A DNA stretch of 64,000 nt from Budorcas taxicolor (GCF_023091745.1 NC_068922.1:24342001-24406000), one strand, 5' to 3'; shown: positions 32,258 to 43,986, counted from the stretch's first letter. Numbers and translations are program-made. The notes: a model not told the origin generated them from the letters alone.

Positions 32258-32862
32258 TTTTTTTTTTTAATTTCATTTTTAATATTTATTTTATTGAAAT
32301 ACAGTTGATTTACAATGTTGTGTTAGTTTCTGGTGTACAGCCAAATAATTCAGTTTTTCTGCAATGTATATAATAGTTTGCATCTGCTAATCTCAAACTC
32401 CCAATCCATCCCTCCTCCACCCACACTCTCCCTTGGCAACCACAAGTCTGTTCTGTATGTCTATGAGTCTGTTTCTGTTTCATAAATGAGTTCATTTGTG
32501 TCATATGTTAGATTACACATAGAGATGATATCATATGCTATTTGTCTTTCTGTTTCTGACTTATGGCACTTAGTAGGATAATCTCTAGTTCCATCCATGT
32601 TGCTGCAAGTGGCATGATTTCACTCCTTTTTATGGCTAAGTAGTATTCCATTGTAGATATGTACCATGTTGGTTATCCATTCTTCCGTCCACGGACATTT
32701 AGGTTGTTTCCGTGTCTTGGCTATTATAGTGTGGCTATGCAAATAGCAGGGGCATGTATGTTTTTCAGGTTATAGTTTTGTCTGAATATACACCGAGGAG
32801 TGAGATTGTTGGATCATATGGCAATTCTGTTTTTAGTTTTTTGAGGAGCCTCTGTTGTAAAA
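32258..32862 (-). mobile_element. L1 3' end and ORF2 fragment
   Basis: From a T run (32261-32270) through 'gaaatacagttgatttacaa', 'tttgcatctgctaatctc', 'cttggcaaccacaagtctg', 'agttccatccatgttgctgc', 'tagtattccattgtag' and 'gagattgttggatcatatgg'. It is an artiodactyl-type L1 3' region, 5' truncated near the ORF2 end. Moderate divergence; no open frame. Confidence 0.9.
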
Positions 32863-34020
32863 ACTGAAGGTTTTTATACCCTAGTGTGACTGATACACTA
32901 GTCTTTGTGGAAACTTGCCCTGAGAGTGGTCTGTGTAAATGGTTTAAATGGAGAACTGCAGTGTTAGGGAACACCCATTAAAGGCACATAGAAAGCCATT
33001 TCGGCAGGAAGGCTGGCATGATTTGATGTTCAATGTAAAGACTACAGAAAGGTCTTGAATTCTATCTTTGTCTCTCTTTAAAGATTGTTGTTTGGGGGAA
33101 ATGTTGATTCATGTGACATGTTTAGGTATTTTCCTAGGTTTAACTTTATGATTGTAATCATGTTTGGAATCTATGAGAATAAGCATAATTAAATGTCACA
33201 CAGCAAATGAGCTAGTTGGCCTGGTCCTCTTTCTTCCAAGTGGGATAAAATCAGAGCACTGCAGTTAATGGAATAATTAATGTCCACCACTGATTAGAGT
33301 GAATTCTTTGGTTTGGAACAATAAATGTCATTCTGCTGACATACAGGACTTGTTTATTCATTGAACTTTTGACTTATGGAAACTAGCATTTTACTGTAAT
33401 AAACACTTGGTTACATCTGTTATAAATTGAACACAATTGGTTTTTCCAAGAATAGTGTTCCAACTCTAAACCAAAATTATAAGCAGCTGTCTGCTAATAG
33501 ATAAGCACACCAACTCCCCACCTTTGTGTCCTGTTGTTTTAAAATGTCTGTGCCCCCCAAATCAAGTTTAAATGGATGTAGTTCCTCATTTGAAAAATGT
33601 GCTTTAGGATTTGGTGTTCTTTGCTCACTCAAAAAAAAAAAAAAACCCAATCTGGAGAAAAAAATGTTTTTACAGTTTTTTTTTGTTCACATTATCCTTT
33701 TATTTGAATTCAGGCAAATGTTTCTATATTAATTTAATCCAAAGTTTCAGCTAAATTTAGCTTTCTCTCTCTTTTAAAAATTCTTATAGGGTTTAAATTC
33801 ATTTTATGTTTTCAAATTGCTTGCTTTCTTTTGTACCAACCTGGTAATGTTCCTAGGATATGGGGGAAGGGAAAACTAATTCGTTTTGAAAAGCTAAGCT
33901 TAATATTTGAGCATTAGTTGTTCATTTTCTTGTTGAGTTTCTCAAGTTACAAAAGAAATGTAATTTACATGGGAAAATGTTGGCATAGAGAGAAAAGAGT
34001 TACTTGTGGTCTTAGTGTTT
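32863..34020. other. Unique DNA, nothing recognised
   Basis: No repeat or exon recognised. An A run lies at 33632-33645. Confidence 0.45.
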
Positions 34021-34080
34021 GGGCTTCCCTGGTGGCTCAGATGGTAAGAAATCTGCCTGGGTTGGAGACCTGGGTCAATG
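34021..34080 (+). mobile_element. Bov-tA head fragment
   Basis: Only the tRNA-derived head is present: gggcttccctggtggctcag to gagacctgggtcaatg. The Bov-A body is absent, which is the reverse of the usual 5' truncation; either a deletion removed the body or priming was internal. Confidence 0.8.
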
Positions 34081-34132
34081 AGACTTGTAGTGTAGTCTTA
34101 TCAACACCACAGGACCACTATTATAATTCTGT

Positions 34133-34240
34133 ATTACAGCAATCCTCTTCGGGGTTGGTTCCAAGACACCTCAGCTCTCCTGTGCTCATACCAGACTCCG
34201 CAGATGCTCTCATCTCTAAAATGGGTAATTCTATTGGTCC
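34133..34240 (+). mobile_element. Tigger-like DNA transposon remnant, left part
   Basis: 'ggggttggttccaagacacc' near 34152 and 'gactccgcagatgctc' near 34195 match the common Tigger-type non-autonomous element. The right part follows at 34501 after a Bov-tA insertion. Confidence 0.6.
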
Positions 34241-34253
34241 TCTGAATTCTCAG

Positions 34254-34487
34254 GCTGCCCTGGTGGCTCAGAGGTTAAAGCGTCTGCCTGCAATGCGGGA
34301 GACCTGGGTTCAATCCCTGGGTCGGGAAGATCCCCTGGAGAAGGAAATGGCAATCCACTCAAGTAAGGAAATGGCAATCCACTCCAGTATTCTTGCCTGG
34401 AGAATCCTATGGATGGAGAGGCCTAGTAGGTTACAGTCCACGGGGTCACAAAGAGTTGGACACGACTGAGTGACTTCACCTTCACCT
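34254..34487 (+). mobile_element. Bov-tA SINE with internal duplication and TSD
   Basis: Full Bov-tA (gctgccctggtggctcag head, tgggttcaatccctggg, body, gagtgacttcacc tail). A perfect 13-bp TSD, tctgaattctcag, lies at 34241-34253 and 34488-34500. About 24 bases around 34340-34390 (aaggaaatggcaatccact...agt) are repeated in tandem with one difference, lengthening the body. Confidence 0.94.
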
Positions 34488-34500
34488 TCTGAATTCTCAG

Positions 34501-34572
34501 TTCCATATCCATGAATTCAGCCAACCAGATCAAAAAAATTTGATCCTTGGTCATGGAGGGCCAGCTGTATTT
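34501..34572 (+). mobile_element. Tigger-like DNA transposon remnant, right part
   Basis: 'ccatatccatgaattcagcc' and 'aaccagatcaaaaa' lead to the terminal 'tggagggccagctgta' (34553-34569), the inverted-repeat end of the Tigger-type element. It joins the left part once the SINE and one TSD copy are removed. Confidence 0.6.
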
Positions 34573-34872
34573 AATTCTATTCCTTTTCATAGGCATTAAA
34601 CAACTATAGTTGTCATTATGATGTACATGCAACTTTGTATTCTTTTTCATCTAATGTTTATTAACATTTTGTTGTGGTTTTTATATAATCTCTACAACTA
34701 TCCACTTTAATGCCTATAAATATCCCTTTGAGGTGACATATGATGATTTACAATATTTTTTATATTGTTGAACATTACTTTTCACAGTTATAAGTAAAGT
34801 ACAAAAACAAGGATTTTTCACAATAGGATATCTGGATTAAATACAGTTGACCCTTGAATCTATTGTTTCTTT
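34573..34872. other. Unassigned DNA
   Basis: AT-rich. 'acagttgacccttgaatc' at about 34845-34862 resembles a Tigger/MER2-type terminal inverted repeat, but no partner end is visible. Confidence 0.4.
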
Positions 34873-34948
34873 GAGGAAAACAATAGAATTGGAATGACTA
34901 GAGATCTCTTCAAGAAAACTACAGATACCAGGGGAACATTTCATGCAA
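34873..34948 (+). mobile_element. BovB outer copy, left fragment
   Basis: Plus-strand BovB linker sequence (agagatctcttcaag at about 34901, then taccaggggaacatttcatgc) is cut at 34948 by a second BovB in the opposite orientation and resumes at 36372. Confidence 0.88.
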
Positions 34949-36371
34949 GTTCAGTTCAGTTCAGTCGCTCAGTCGTGTCCGACTCTGTGACCCCATGAAT
35001 CACAGCACGCCAGTCCTCCCTGTCCATCACCAACTCCCGGAGTTCACTCAGACCCACGTCCATTGAGTCAGTGATGCCATCCAGCCATCTCATCCTCTGT
35101 CGTCCCCTCCTCCTCCTGCCCCCAATCCCTCCCAGCATCAGAGTCTTTTCCAATGAGTCAACTCTTTGCATGAGGTGGCCAAAGTACTGGAGTTTCAGCT
35201 TTAGCATCATTCCTTCCAAAGAACACCCAGGGCTGATCTCCTTCAGAATGGATTGGTTGGATCTCCTTGTGGTCCAAGGGACTCTCAAGAGTCTTCTCCA
35301 ACACCACAGTTCAAAAGCATCAATTCTTCGGCGCTCAGCCTTCTTCACAGTCCAACTCTCACATCCATACATGACCACAGGAAAAACCATAGCCTTGACT
35401 AGATGGAACTTAGTCGGCAAAGTAATGTCTCTGGTTTTGGATATGCTATCTAGGTTGGTCATAACTTTCCTTCCAAGGAGTAAGCGTCTTTTAATTCCAT
35501 GGCTGCAGTCACCATCTGCAGTGATTTTGAAGCCCCAAAAATAAAGTCTGACACTGTTTCCACTGTTTCCTCATCTATTTCCCATGAAGTGATGGGACCA
35601 GATGCCATGATCTTTGTTTTCTGAATGTTGAGCTTTAAGTCAACTTTTTCACTCTCTACTTTCACTTTCATCAAGAGGCTTTTTAGTTCCTCTTCACTTT
35701 CTGCCATAAGGGGGGTGTCATCTGCATATCTGAGGTTATTGATATTTCTCCTGGCAATCTTGATTCCAGCTTGTGTTTCTTCCAGTCCAGCATTTCTCAT
35801 GATGTACTCTGCATAGAAGTTAAATAAGCAGGGTGACAATATACAGCCTTGACGTACTCCTTTTCCTATTTGGAACCACTCTGTTGTTCCATGTCCAGTT
35901 CTAACTGTTGCTTCCTGACTTGCATATAGGTTTCTCAAGAGGCAGGTCAAGTGGTCTGGTATTCCCATCTCTTTCAGAATTTTCCACAGTTTCTTGTGAT
36001 CCATGCAGTCAAAGGCTGTGGCATAGTCAATAAAGCAGAAATAGATGTTTTTCTGGCACTCTCTTGCTTTTTCCATGATCCAGTGGATGTTGGCAATTTG
36101 ATCTCTGGTTCCTCTGCCTTTTCTAAAACCAGCTTGAACATCAGGAAGTTCACCGTTCACGTATTGCTGAAGCCTAGCTTGGAGAATTTTGAGCATTACT
36201 TTACTAGCATGTGAGATGAGTGCAATTGTGCGGTAGTTTGAGCATTGTTTGGTATTGCCTTTCTTTGGAATTGGAATGAAAACTTACCTTTTCCAGTCCT
36301 GTGGCCACCGCTGAGTTTTCCAAATTTGCTGGCATATTGAGTGCAGCCCTTTCACAGCATCGTCTTTCAGG
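34949..36371 (-). mobile_element. BovB inner copy inserted in outer BovB, TSD present
   Basis: Minus-strand BovB from its (cagtt)n 3' tail to a 5' truncation in the RT N-terminal region. An 11-bp perfect TSD, atttcatgcaa, lies at 34938-34948 and 36372-36382 and is itself BovB sequence of the outer copy. Open frames at 35459-36196 (245 codons) and 34956-35462 (168 codons) cover the RT core and C-terminus; a frameshift near 35540 separates them. Motif A reads FIDYATAFD with both acidic residues kept, and YADD is intact near 35730. Confidence 0.95.
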
Positions 36372-38055
36372 ATTTCATGCAAAGATGGGCACAATAAAGG
36401 ACAGAAATGGTATGAACCTAACAAAAGCAGAAGATATTAAGAAGAGGTAGCAAGAATACCCAGAAGAACTGTACAAAAGAGAGCTTCACGACCCAGATAA
36501 TCATGATGATGTGATCACTCATCTAGAGCCAGACATCCTGGAATGCAAAGTCAAGTGGGCCTTAGGAAGCATCACTATGAACAAAGCTGGTAAAGGTGAT
36601 GGAATTCCAGTTGAGCTATTTCAAATCCTAAAAGATGATGCTGTGAAAGTGCTGCACTCAATATGCCAGCAAATTTGGAAAAATCAGCAGTGGCCGCAGG
36701 ACTGGAAAAGGTCAGTTTTCATTCCAACCCCAAAGAAAGGCAATGCCAAAGAATGCTCAAACTACCGCACAATTGCACTCATCTCACATGCTAGTAAACT
36801 AATGCTCAAAATTCTCCAAGCCAGGCTTCAACAGTACGTGAACTGTGAACTTCCAGATGTTCAACCTGGATTTAGAAAAGACAGAGGAACCAGAGATCAA
36901 ATTGCCAACATCTGTTGGATCATCGAAAAAGCAAGACAGTTCCAGAAAAACATCTATTCTGCTTTATTGACTATGCCAAAGCCTTTGACTGTGTGGATCA
37001 CAACAAACTGTGGAAAATTCTGAAAGAGATGGGAATACCAGACCACCTGACCTGCCTTCTGAGAAATCTGTATTCAGGTCAGGAAGCACAGTTAGAACTG
37101 GACATGAAACAACAGACTCTTTCCAAATTGGGAAAGGAGTACGTTTAGGCTGTATATTGTCACCCTGCTTATTTAACTTATATGCAGAGTACATCATACG
37201 AAATGCCAGGCTGGATGAAGCACAAGCTGGAAACAAGATCACTGGGAGAAATATCAATAACCTTAGATACTCAGATGATACCCCCCCTTGTGGCAGAAAG
37301 TAAAGAACTACAGAGCCTCTTGATGATAGTGAAAGAGGAGAGTGAAGAAGTTGGTTTAAAATTCAGCATTCAGAAAACTAAGATCATGGCATCTGGTCCC
37401 ATCACTTCATGGCTAATAGATGGGGAAGCAATGGAAACAATGACAGACTTTATTTTTATGGGGGGGGTGCTCTAAAATCACTGCAGATGGTGACTGCAGC
37501 CAAGAAATTAAAAGACGGTTGCTCCTTGGAAGAAAAGCTATGACCAACCTAAGCAGCATATTAAAAAGCAAGAGACATTACTTTGTCAATAAAGATCCAA
37601 GCTATGGTTTTTCCAGTAGTCATGTATGGACGTGAGAGTTGGACTATAAAGAAAGCTGAGTGCTGAAGAATTGATGCTTTTGAACTGTGGTATTGGAGAA
37701 GACTCTTGAGAGTCCCTTGGACTGCAAGGAGATCCAACCAGTCCATTCTGAAGGAGATCAACCCTGGGTGTTCTTTGGAAGGACTGATGCTAAAGCTGAA
37801 ACTCCAATACTTTGACCACCTCATGCGAAGAGTTGACTCATTGGAAAAGACTCTGATGCTGGGAGCAATTGGGGGCAGGAGGAGAAAGGGACGACCGAGG
37901 ATGAGATGGCTGGATGGCATCACTGACTCGATGGATGTGAGTTTGAGTGAACTCCGGGAGATGGTGATGGACAGGGAGACCTGGCGTGCTGCAATTCATG
38001 GGGTTGCAAAGAGTCGGACACGACTGAGCGACTGAACTGAGCTGAAGTGAACTGA
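36372..38055 (+). mobile_element. BovB outer copy, right fragment
   Basis: BovB resumes exactly at the duplicated target and runs through the RT domain to the 3' terminus. A 170-codon frame (36511-37023) carries THLEPDILE and the RT N-terminal region. One base is lost in the motif A region near 36958, shifting the frame ahead of AKAFDC. YADD is changed to YSDD near 37269, with an expanded C run beside it. The C-terminal block is open at 37706-38035. The copy is inactive. Confidence 0.93.
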
Positions 38056-38317
38056 AAATGTTTTGACAGTTCAGTTTCCAAAAGTATCCCAACATGTGCT
38101 ACTTCCAGGATTTTAAAGTGATACAAATTTAACTACACAAGAGCTGATATTGTATCTAATTTACTTTAACTGACAATAATTTGATTGTTAGTTAAGATCG
38201 AGTATTTTTCCATGTTTATTTTCCAGTTGTGTCTTGTCCTTTGTAAATTATCTAACAATTTATCTGCTGCATTTCAAATATTTTCCTTATATATTTGTAT
38301 ATTACTTACTACTCTCT
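38056..38317. other. Unassigned AT-rich DNA
   Basis: Some similarity to inverted L1/HAL1 ORF sequence (tttttccatgtttattttcc near 38206) but too weak to call. Confidence 0.35.
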
Positions 38318-38490
38318 GGGCTCCACTGAGGGCTCAGATGGTAAAGAATCCACCTGCAGTGTGGGAGACCTGGGTTCGATCCTTGGGTTGGGAAGATCCC
38401 CTGGAGAAGGGAAGGGCTACCCACTTTAGTATTATTGCCTGGGGAATCCCCACAGACAGAGAGCCTGATGGACTGAATTACTAAGCACAT
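38318..38490 (+). mobile_element. Bov-tA SINE, shortened
   Basis: Head gggctccactgagggctcag, B-box-like 'tgggttcgatccttgg', body 'acccactttagtattattgcc', end gactgaattactaagcac. The block after the agcctgatgg position is deleted, so the element is about 30 bases short. Confidence 0.88.
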
Positions 38491-38859
38491 ATCCTACTAA
38501 GAAGTAGCATTTTTGTCTTATAATACATGGTAAAATGTTTTTTAATCATGTAGCACTTGTAGTGAAGCAGACATGTAAATTATAACAATAAACCTATATT
38601 CTTATATTACCTCCTTAACTAGAACCAGGCAAATTAACTGGAATCCAGCTTAACCAGAACATTAGCACCTAACTTAATATTAGACTCTAACCCAACCAAC
38701 CCCTTCACTTTTGTGCTCTTCCTAGCTCTCCTTTCTTTGGTAAGCACTAGTCTAATTTTGGGATTTATTATTCTCTTTGAAGTTATTTTAAAATTTTTAC
38801 ATATGTTTGTATTCCTGAGCAACATTTTGATTAACTTTAGTTTAAAATAGTTTTTAAAT

Positions 38860-40045
38860 ACTGTGTCCTACTCTCGGCAAATTGCTACTTCTGTAGCATG
38901 GTATGTCTATGAATCATCTGTGTTGTTGCATTTAGATATAATCCATATTTACCCAGATAAATATTCTGTTGAGAGAAAATACCACAATATATTCATCTTG
39001 TCCCTCCTTAATGAGCATTCGAAGTTTTTCCAGTTTGTTGTTATTATAAATAATGCTGTTATGAACGTTGCTGTTGGTGTCTAGTAAGGTACACAGGGAT
39101 TCTTCAATGTGTGTTCCCAAGAACAGAATTATGGGGTTCAATTTTAATATATATGGCTGCATTGTGTTTTGAAGTGGCATGGCATACCACTTTTTTAACT
39201 TTCTCCAGTGTTGTGTAAGAGTTCCTACTGACCTGCAACATTGCCTACACTTTATACTGTGAGGCTCTAAAATTTTTAGAAATCTACGGTGTACTAGTAT
39301 TTTTTCCATGCTATCTTTGTGTGAAAGGAAGTTCTTAATTTTAAGGAAGTTAAACATTAATCATTTATTTCATTGCCTCTTTTTTTAATGGTATTTCAGT
39401 TCTTCCCTACATGATTCCATAATGATGTTCTCCTATATGTTTAAGTATTTTAGGTTTTGACTTTTACTTTCAAATTCTTAATTCATTGTAGTGGTGAGTG
39501 TGGCATGATGTGGAACCTAATTTTATTTTTTCCATGTGAACAATTGTCTAAATGCTGCATATCAAACATCTATCCTTTCTCTTCTGACCTTCAGTGCTGC
39601 CCTGCTACCCATCACATTTCCATATATGAAAGGCTTCAGGTGATACCTCTCTTCTGTTTTGTTCATGTTTCTTCTGAGTCATTGCCACACTATGGTAATT
39701 AATCGCTGCAGTTTTATAATAAGTCTTAAGATCTGGCTGTGTAAATATCTTCACTTTTTTCCTGCAGGTTTCTTAGCTATTCTTGCCCTTTGTTCTTTCA
39801 TATACATTTTAGAATCAATGTGCCAAGTTCCATAAAAAACCATTTCTAGGATTTTGATTGAACTGCATTTAATTCAAAGATCACTTTGAAAAGAATTGAA
39901 ATCTTTACAAAATTGAGTATTCTGATCCATGAACATGGCATTTCTTTCTATTAATTTTTCTTTAATGTTTTTCAAGAGTTCTTATAAATGTTTCCATGAG
40001 TGCCTTACATATCACTTGTTAGATTTATTCTGATTTCATATACTG
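38860..40045 (-). mobile_element. Ancient L1/HAL1 fragment
   Basis: Inverted ORF-type blocks appear in order on the plus strand: 'ataaataatgctgttatgaa' near 39045, 'gtggcatggcataccac' near 39173, 'tgtaagagttcctactgacc' near 39216, 'tcttgccctttgttctttca' near 39781 and 'tctaggattttgattgaac' near 39845. High divergence points to an old L1M/HAL1 copy; no frame persists. Confidence 0.65.
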
Positions 40046-41254
40046 AAGGGAGACAGTCTCTTAAATTCCACTAGAACTTACTTTAGTGCTTTAAGAGTTT
40101 AGTCTCTTGCTTTTCCAATTTTCCTTCCATCACCCCTCCCCTCACTGTGCACAAATTTATCACTCTTGCATCAGTTTCCTCTGATTTAATGAACAAATCT
40201 TTTGAGCAAAATGTCCTCTTCTTCAATAAATGTATGTTTTGTATTCTGTCCTAGGTACTGTAATTGTAATAACTAAAATTATATTTGTTAGAGTACATTA
40301 TTTTTTAAGTAAAAACCAATATACTTATTGAATTATGTCCAAGCAGTTAACCAATTTCGATGCCTACTGGTGGTTATTTTCTATTACATGTCTCCATTTT
40401 TTTGAAATTATAGTTTCATTAACCTGTTGGTGGTCTGGAATCTATTCGGTCAATTTTTATAGAAAACTCATTGGGTGGTAAATTCATCAGACTTTTTCAT
40501 CTCCGAGCTGATATTCCTTATAGCATTCTTCATTTGCAGGTGTCATTATTTAACATATGTTGTCGTGGCATATGAATAGCACATGGATATTTATAAAATC
40601 TTTGACTCACAAGCTTTTCTGCTCTGTGTGCTATAAACTGCCTTGTTTTCTGGCGTCTGTTATAGAGGCGATATTGGAAAAGACGCTGTAGTTTTTTTCC
40701 CCTCAGTTGATTTTAGGACTCTTGAAAAATTCTTTCAGTTGAAACTTTGTGTGAAACTGTCAGAATATTTATTTCTGCCATTAAGTTTCTCTGAAAGATA
40801 TTCAAGTATTAATTTCTAATCTAAAATTTGCTTTTTCAGGTCTGGAATGTTTTATTTTTCTCCCGCTTCCAATTATTGCTTCTCATCTGGATACTTGTTC
40901 TTTTACTGGAGGGTTTTCTTCAGATTTGCTCTTCCAGTTTGCCATTTGCTTTGTGCACATTTTCACAGCTTTATCCATTTGGCCTTTCTTCTCAAGTTTA
41001 TTCTCTATAATTATGAATGGGTTTTCTGTATTACTTACTGATTTTATTCCAGTCATAATTTCATTTTTCTACACTTGTATCTTATTTCACTGAGTTCTTG
41101 TTTAATACATTCTTTTAGCATATTGGGCTGAAAAAGTAGATAACAATGTTCTTCTGTTTCTTAAAATCTGTGGGAGGGGGAGGATGGTGAGAAGGCAATA
41201 AGATTTACCTTTAAGCCATTATACTTTCTTTTCTTGGCCGGAGAAATTTATGAA
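40046..41254. other. T-rich unassigned DNA
   Basis: Possibly an extension of the ancient L1/HAL1 copy, but no block is clear enough. Small plus-strand open frames at 40828-41041 are rich in F/L/S from T-rich sequence and are not taken as genes. Confidence 0.4.
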
Positions 41255-42112
41255 GAGATAGTTGATTTATTAATTCAACATGTGTTTACTGAAAAACCTA
41301 CCAGGTGCCAGATACAATTCCAGGCAGTGGGGAGGTAGTCGTAAACAAAACAGCCCTTCCCCCAAATCCCGACTCCAGCGATTATAGTCTGCTGGGGAGA
41401 CACAGGGGATAAACAAATAAATAAAGAAGGCAGTTGTACATCAGGTGGAGAGATGTGCTCTAGAGAAAAATGAAATCTGGAAAGAAGAGAGGAAACGTTG
41501 CATGGGGTTGTGTGGACTGCTTTTAATCTGAGAAGGTAAAGATACCCGAGGAAGGGGATTCCAGGTAGAAGAAACTGTTAGCCCAATAACAGTTAATAGG
41601 AGCACGCCTCGTGTGCACAAGGAAGCACAAGACGATAGCATACCAAGTAGCAGAAGGGACATCAGAGGGACATGGGTTCCACAGGCTCAGTGCTTATCTT
41701 TGACTTTTTACTGCTTGAGGTGGGAACGCAAAAGAGGATTGGGAACATAGGCGTGACTTTTTTTCAAATAGGATTGCCAGGGCTGCTGTGAGTTCAGAGT
41801 AGAGTTGGGAGGCTGCTCCAGTGACCCAGGTGGTCGCAGTGGAGAAATTGCCCACGGGTATATTTTGAAGCAGAGCTAATGTGATTGGCTGAAGCATTGG
41901 TTACCAGGTGAGAGAACAATTAGGGATCAGTTCAAGGCTGTTTACCTAGAAGTGAAATGGAGTAGACTTCTCCTCTGAGCAGAAGACTGACAGGGAATCA
42001 GATCTGGGGAAGGGTGAGGGTTTCCACTTTGTACATCCTAGGATTGAGATGTCTTTTGGATATTGAGTGCCAGGCAGACTGGAGAGGAAATGCCACTCAA
42101 TGGAGGTGAACT
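41255..42112 (-). mobile_element. L2 LINE 3' half
   Basis: On the plus strand it begins with the inverted L2 terminus (caacatgtgtttactg near 41278, 'caggtgccagatacaattcc') and continues through 'gaggaaggggattccaggtag' near 41549, 'ggaggctgctccagtgaccc' near 41809, 'gtatattttgaagcagagc' near 41859 and 'tgagatgtcttttggatatt' near 42046. It is a nearly continuous inverted L2 3' half, decayed. Confidence 0.8.
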
Positions 42113-42114
42113 TT

Positions 42115-42660
42115 GAATGATGCGAGAACAGAGTAAGTGCCTGAATGGATGACGGTCTGGCGGAATGAAGTCCAGGCAGAGGAGGCAGTAAAGACCCAGT
42201 GGAGGAATGAGCCTGTGTGTTTGAGTAACTGTTGGAAAACTGAGATGGGGGAACGAGTGAAGGATGGAAAGAGTGGCAGTCAGCGTTGTACCAGAACCAG
42301 GTCTTGTGCAGCCTTGGGGCCTGAGGGCAAAGAATTGGAATGTTCTGTGTGTTGGGCAGGGCTAGGGAGGTGGAAATCCTCCTGCTGTGGGGGTTGGGGG
42401 GTGGCAGGACCACAAATGACAGCCTGGTCTCTTCCCTCCGCATCCAAGCCTCTTTCTGCCATTCTCCAGCCTGGGCGAGTGGACCAGGGTCTGCAGGCCC
42501 ATCCAGGATTTTGGTGTTTTTTCAAGAGCAGTGAGGAGCCATAGGAGGGTGCCGTATGACTGTCACAAGCTGCCGTATGACTTAGTTGGATCTTCATTTC
42601 AGTATGGTTCTTGGAGCCAGAATAGTGGAGTATTATTATTATTTTTAACCTGACGCAAAC
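42115..42660 (-). mobile_element. Second L2 copy, left part
   Basis: A fresh start of the inverted L2 series: 'gaagtccaggcagaggaggc' near 42168, 'caaagaattggaatg', and 'cttgtgcagccttggggcc' near 42303 (the RT 3' region). It is separated from its right part by an L1 fragment at about 42665-42965. The C/G-rich piece 42380-42540 is poorly matched. The 135- and 165-codon frames here are not host genes. Confidence 0.6.
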
Positions 42661-42664
42661 CCAT

Positions 42665-42965
42665 TATGCTCAGTCAGTGATTTTTTTAAAAATGAAGTAT
42701 AGCTGATTTACAATGTTGTGCTTGTTTCAGGTGTATAGCAGAGTGATTTAGTTATACATACATACCTGTTATTTTGCAGATTTTTTTCCCTAACTGGAAA
42801 ATGTTGAGTATAGGTCCCTGTGGTATCCAGTAGGTCCTTGCTGGTTATGTATTCTATCTATGGTAGCTTGTGTATGTTAATCCCAAACACCTAATGTATC
42901 CCGCCCTCCACCTTTTTCCTTTGATAACCATGTTGTTTTCTATGTCTTTGGGAAGGCAGGGTGAA
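42665..42965 (-). mobile_element. L1 3' end fragment inside L2
   Basis: 'tgaagtatagctgatttaca' near 42694, 'ttcaggtgtatagcagagtg' near 42727, 'gtccctgtggtatccagtag' near 42813 and 'ctttgataaccatg' near 42919 are the inverted artiodactyl L1 3' region. It interrupts the second L2. Confidence 0.88.
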
Positions 42966-42995
42966 ATAGTAGAAATCTCTTTGTTATTTTTCCCC

Positions 42996-43350
42996 CTGAA
43001 AATACATTTAAGATTGTCAATAGCAGAAACAAAACTCTAACTCGCTGCCCCTCCCCCATCCAAAAGGAAAGATGGCTTCTTAGTTGTCACAAGGGGCTTT
43101 TGAGTAGCTCTGAGCAGGGAAGTGATGTGGTTTGATTTATGTTTTAAGACCATGGTTAATGTTCTGTGGATCACTGACTGTAGGAGCACCTTGGAGACCA
43201 GTAAGGGGCTGATGTCATGGTCCAGGTGAGAATATAGGGTGACTTGGACCAGAGTGGTGGTAACAGGGTAGACAGAAATTGGAAGATAAAGGTGATGGGA
43301 TTTGCTGATGGAGTAGCTGTGAGAACATGATACAACGTGTATGGCACAAA
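42996..43350 (-). mobile_element. Second L2 copy, right part
   Basis: 'gagcagggaagtgatgtgg' near 43112, 'tttatgttttaagaccatgg' near 43136, 'gtccaggtgagaatatag' near 43220, 'ggaccagagtggtggtaaca' near 43246 and 'gatttgctgatggag' near 43299 continue the inverted L2 order from 42340. L2-like sequence may extend through 43700-43985 beyond the intervening BovB. Confidence 0.75.
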
Positions 43351-43428
43351 CAGTAATAACAGACATCAAGCATTGTGTGTAAGGTTTTGACCTGAATAAA
43401 TGCGTCACTGTGCTGTTAGTATACTAGT

Positions 43429-43692
43429 ATTCATTGGAAGGACTGATGTTGAAACTGAAACTCCATCTGATGTGAATAACTGACTCATTTGAAAAAAACC
43501 TGATGCTGGGAAAGATTGAAGGCAGGAGGAGAAGGGGACGACGGAGGATGCGATGGTTGGATGGCATCACCAACTCAATGGACATGAATTTAGGTAAACT
43601 CCGGGAGTTGGTGATGGACAGGGAGGCCTGGCGTGCTGCAGTCCATGGGGTCGCAAAGAGGCAGACATGACTGAGTGACTGAATTGAACTGA
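43429..43692 (+). mobile_element. BovB 3' end, 5' truncated
   Basis: Starts at cattggaaggactgatgttg (the SLEGLMLKLK region) and ends at gactgagtgactgaattgaactg. Only the last 260 bases of BovB are present; the piece normally between ccaatac and the LM block is shortened. Confidence 0.9.
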
Positions 43693-43986
43693 TGGCGAAG
43701 TGTGAGGGGTGGATTTTGGAAGAGGACTAAAAGAGTTCTATTGGAGAGCTGTTGTGTTTTGATGCCAGTATCCATGCAGGAGGAGATGTCTGCTCTGTGG
43801 GTTTATCTGAGAAGAGGCCAGGGATGGAATACACATGAGGATGTCAGTGACAGGTAGATGGGTTTACGGCCACCAGATGGGATGAGAGGTCCTGGGGTGT
43901 GTGTTTGTGGAGAGCAAGGAAGAGAAGTTAGAGGCCTGAGCTATGAGAAGATCTAGAAGAAGTTTCTAGGAGAGCTGGACTTGGGA
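43693..43986. other. Probable L2 continuation, weak
   Basis: 'caggaggagatgtctgctc' near 43778 and 'gatgagaggtcctgggg' near 43880 resemble upstream inverted L2 sequence, but the match is loose. Confidence 0.4.

Noticed and set aside
33918..34469. 183-codon plus-strand frame
   Set aside because: It runs through a Bov-tA head, unique DNA, a Tigger-like remnant and a second Bov-tA; no family match and no shared composition.
41946..42600. Overlapping frames of 105-165 codons on both strands
   Set aside because: They lie in diverged, GC-richer L2 sequence and have no recognisable domain; both strands being open points to composition.
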